A stretch of DNA of 13,833 bases from Spirochaetaceae bacterium (GTDB lineage: Bacteria; Spirochaetota; Spirochaetia; SZUA-6; Fen-1364), in the NCBI GenBank assembly GCA_003141795.1, contig PLNO01000124.1, positions 1 to 13,833 of the forward strand. The letters run 5' to 3'. The notes below the pieces were generated by a model that ran no database searches, was not told the origin of the DNA, and saw only the letters and a list, made by a program, of their open reading frames with translations. The position numbers were made by a program, and so were the translations under genes. Below are positions 12,859 to 13,833 of the stretch, one piece after another. The first letter of the stretch is position 1; every line of letters begins with the position of its first letter.

Positions 12859-13833
12859 TCACCGCTGCTCCCGGGCAGCTTCGATGAAGGCGAGCATATT
12901 CTCCAGGGGGACGTCGCCCTCCACGTCGTGGGCGGGGGAGAAGATGTATCCTCCCTCCCGTCCTTCGGCGAGAAGCAGGCGGGACTCCCGGCGCACGTCC
13001 TCGGGAGTCCCGTACGGGAGCAGCCGCTGCGTCGAGAGCCCCCCGAGGAAGGACAGTCGCGTGCGGTAGCGGCCCAGCAGGCTGTGGACGTCCATCACTT
13101 CCGGCTGGAAGGGGTTGAAGCAGGAAAGCCCGATCGAAATGAGATCCTCGAAAAGCTCGTCGACGTCTCCGCACGAATGGATCATGACGTACTTCCCCGC
13201 ATCGACGACGGCGCCGTACATGCGCTTCACCACGGGGAGGATGAACTCCCGCCAGAGCGACGGTCCCATCTGCAGCCCCTGCTGTGCTCCCCAGTCGTCC
13301 CCGAAATAGACCGCGTCGATGTCGAAGCTGACCGCTTTCTTCACCTGGGCGACGTTGTAGTCGGCGATCGTGTCCAGCAGCTCCCGCACGAAATCCGGCC
13401 GATCGTAGAAGTCCATCATGAGGTTTTCCGTTCCCCGCAGCGTCCACGCCCGCTCCCACAGGGAGAAACCGATCTGGAAGACCCTGAACCGTCCGCCATA
13501 GCGCACGAGCTTTCCGGGAATATCCCGGAAGAAGCGCTCGTCGTGCGGATCGGGAAAGCTGTATCCCCTCAGGGTCGGTTCCGGCAGAACGCAGCCGAGC
13601 ACGACGCCGATGTCCTTGTCGACCGACCGATCCCACTCGACCCCGAACACGTCGCGCACGCGATCGGGCCCCGACTCCTCGAAGAAGCCGATATCGCTGC
13701 CGAGCTTGAGGATGTGGTTTCCCACCTTCTCGTACAGGTCCTCGTCTCCCGCGGCGCTGTCCTGGAAATAGTGGGCTTTCAGCGTCTCCTTGGCTTCCTT
13801 CGTGAACCCGAAGGACCATGGCACGTAGGGGTC
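12859..13833 (-). CDS. Uroporphyrinogen-decarboxylase-fold protein (URO-D / corrinoid methyltransferase superfamily), N-terminus cut by the window edge
   Basis: 324 residues are visible and the frame stays open to the window end. The GTG at 13824 has no ribosome site in view, and the residues before it (DPYVPWSF) look like normal family sequence, so I read the gene as 5'-partial. Motifs: VPWSFGFTKEA, DAVYFGDDWGAQQGLQMGP, YVMIHSCGDVDEL (H219-x-C221), NPFQPEVMD, FLGGLSTQ and FSPAHDVEGDVPLENM. The His-x-Cys pair corresponds to zinc ligands of MtaA/CmuA-type methyltransferases. Their third ligand, a late Cys, seems to be His302 here. This branch is common beside sugar and aromatic catabolism genes and is not a haem-pathway HemE. 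Methyl transfer or decarboxylation of an unknown substrate is possible. No corrinoid protein is in the window. Confidence 0.85.
   Translation of the reverse strand, partial: DPYVPWSFGFTKEAKETLKAHYFQDSAAGDEDLYEKVGNHILKLGSDIGFFEESGPDRVRDVFGVEWDRSVDKDIGVVLGCVLPEPTLRGYSFPDPHDERFFRDIPGKLVRYGGRFRVFQIGFSLWERAWTLRGTENLMMDFYDRPDFVRELLDTIADYNVAQVKKAVSFDIDAVYFGDDWGAQQGLQMGPSLWREFILPVVKRMYGAVVDAGKYVMIHSCGDVDELFEDLISIGLSCFNPFQPEVMDVHSLLGRYRTRLSFLGGLSTQRLLPYGTPEDVRRESRLLLAEGREGGYIFSPAHDVEGDVPLENMLAFIEAAREQR

Noticed and set aside
12632..13819. 395-codon - strand frame overlapping the URO-D-fold gene
   Set aside because: It is a frame-shifted, Arg-rich copy of the same region and also overlaps the exported Ig-like gene; it has no motif.
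1..13833. CRISPR array, tRNA, rRNA, transposon ends or phage genes
   Set aside because: No regular direct repeats, clover-leaf sequence, conserved rRNA segment, transposase or integrase frame was seen by eye on either strand.

Overview
The window is about 13.8 kb of GC-rich bacterial DNA with dense genes, no tRNA, rRNA, CRISPR array, transposase or integrase that I can see, and no stretch over 300 bases without a gene. Three things point to a diderm, most likely a spirochaete. The solute-binding protein has a Sec signal with no lipobox cysteine, as expected for a free periplasmic protein. The chemoreceptor hairpin tip reads like those of spirochaetes. FecR-domain and choice-of-anchor-D exported proteins are common in that phylum. 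This assignment is an inference; no marker gene is present.

Left part (1-6977) is a carbohydrate-use locus. On the + strand lie a 5'-truncated FGE/SUMF1-fold protein, a large cytoplasmic glycoside hydrolase (GHL6-like barrel plus beta-galactosidase trimerisation domain) and a LacI-family regulator, all tightly coupled. Converging on them from the - strand is a CUT1-type ABC importer: solute-binding protein and two permeases, with no ATPase. The importer operon has a good sigma70-type promoter, a perfect 18-bp LacI-type palindrome at the expected transcription start, a strong Shine-Dalgarno site, and a 10-bp GC hairpin between the binding-protein and permease genes. The simplest reading is that the importer brings in an oligosaccharide or glycoside, the hydrolase cleaves it in the cytoplasm, and the LacI protein controls the set. 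The sugar cannot be read from the sequence.

Middle part (7008-9625) holds two - strand single genes: a methyl-accepting chemotaxis protein with a possible terminator hairpin behind it, and an exported FecR-domain protein whose promoter sits so close to the ATG that the mRNA should be leaderless.

Right part (9648-13833) holds a + strand pair (aldo/keto reductase and an unusually long amidohydrolase, stop and start adjacent), a 69-residue two-helix membrane protein on the - strand, a small exported Ig-like protein on the + strand (also without a Shine-Dalgarno site), and a 5'-truncated uroporphyrinogen-decarboxylase-fold protein on the - strand that runs off the window.

All three tail-to-tail gene junctions have gaps of only 10-11 bp and carry small inverted repeats over the stop codons; two share almost the same sequence. 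No wholly new system is proven here. The best leads are the FGE-fold protein that lacks the catalytic cysteines and is coupled to a glycosidase, the binding-protein/permease hairpin, the operator architecture, and the leaderless exported genes.
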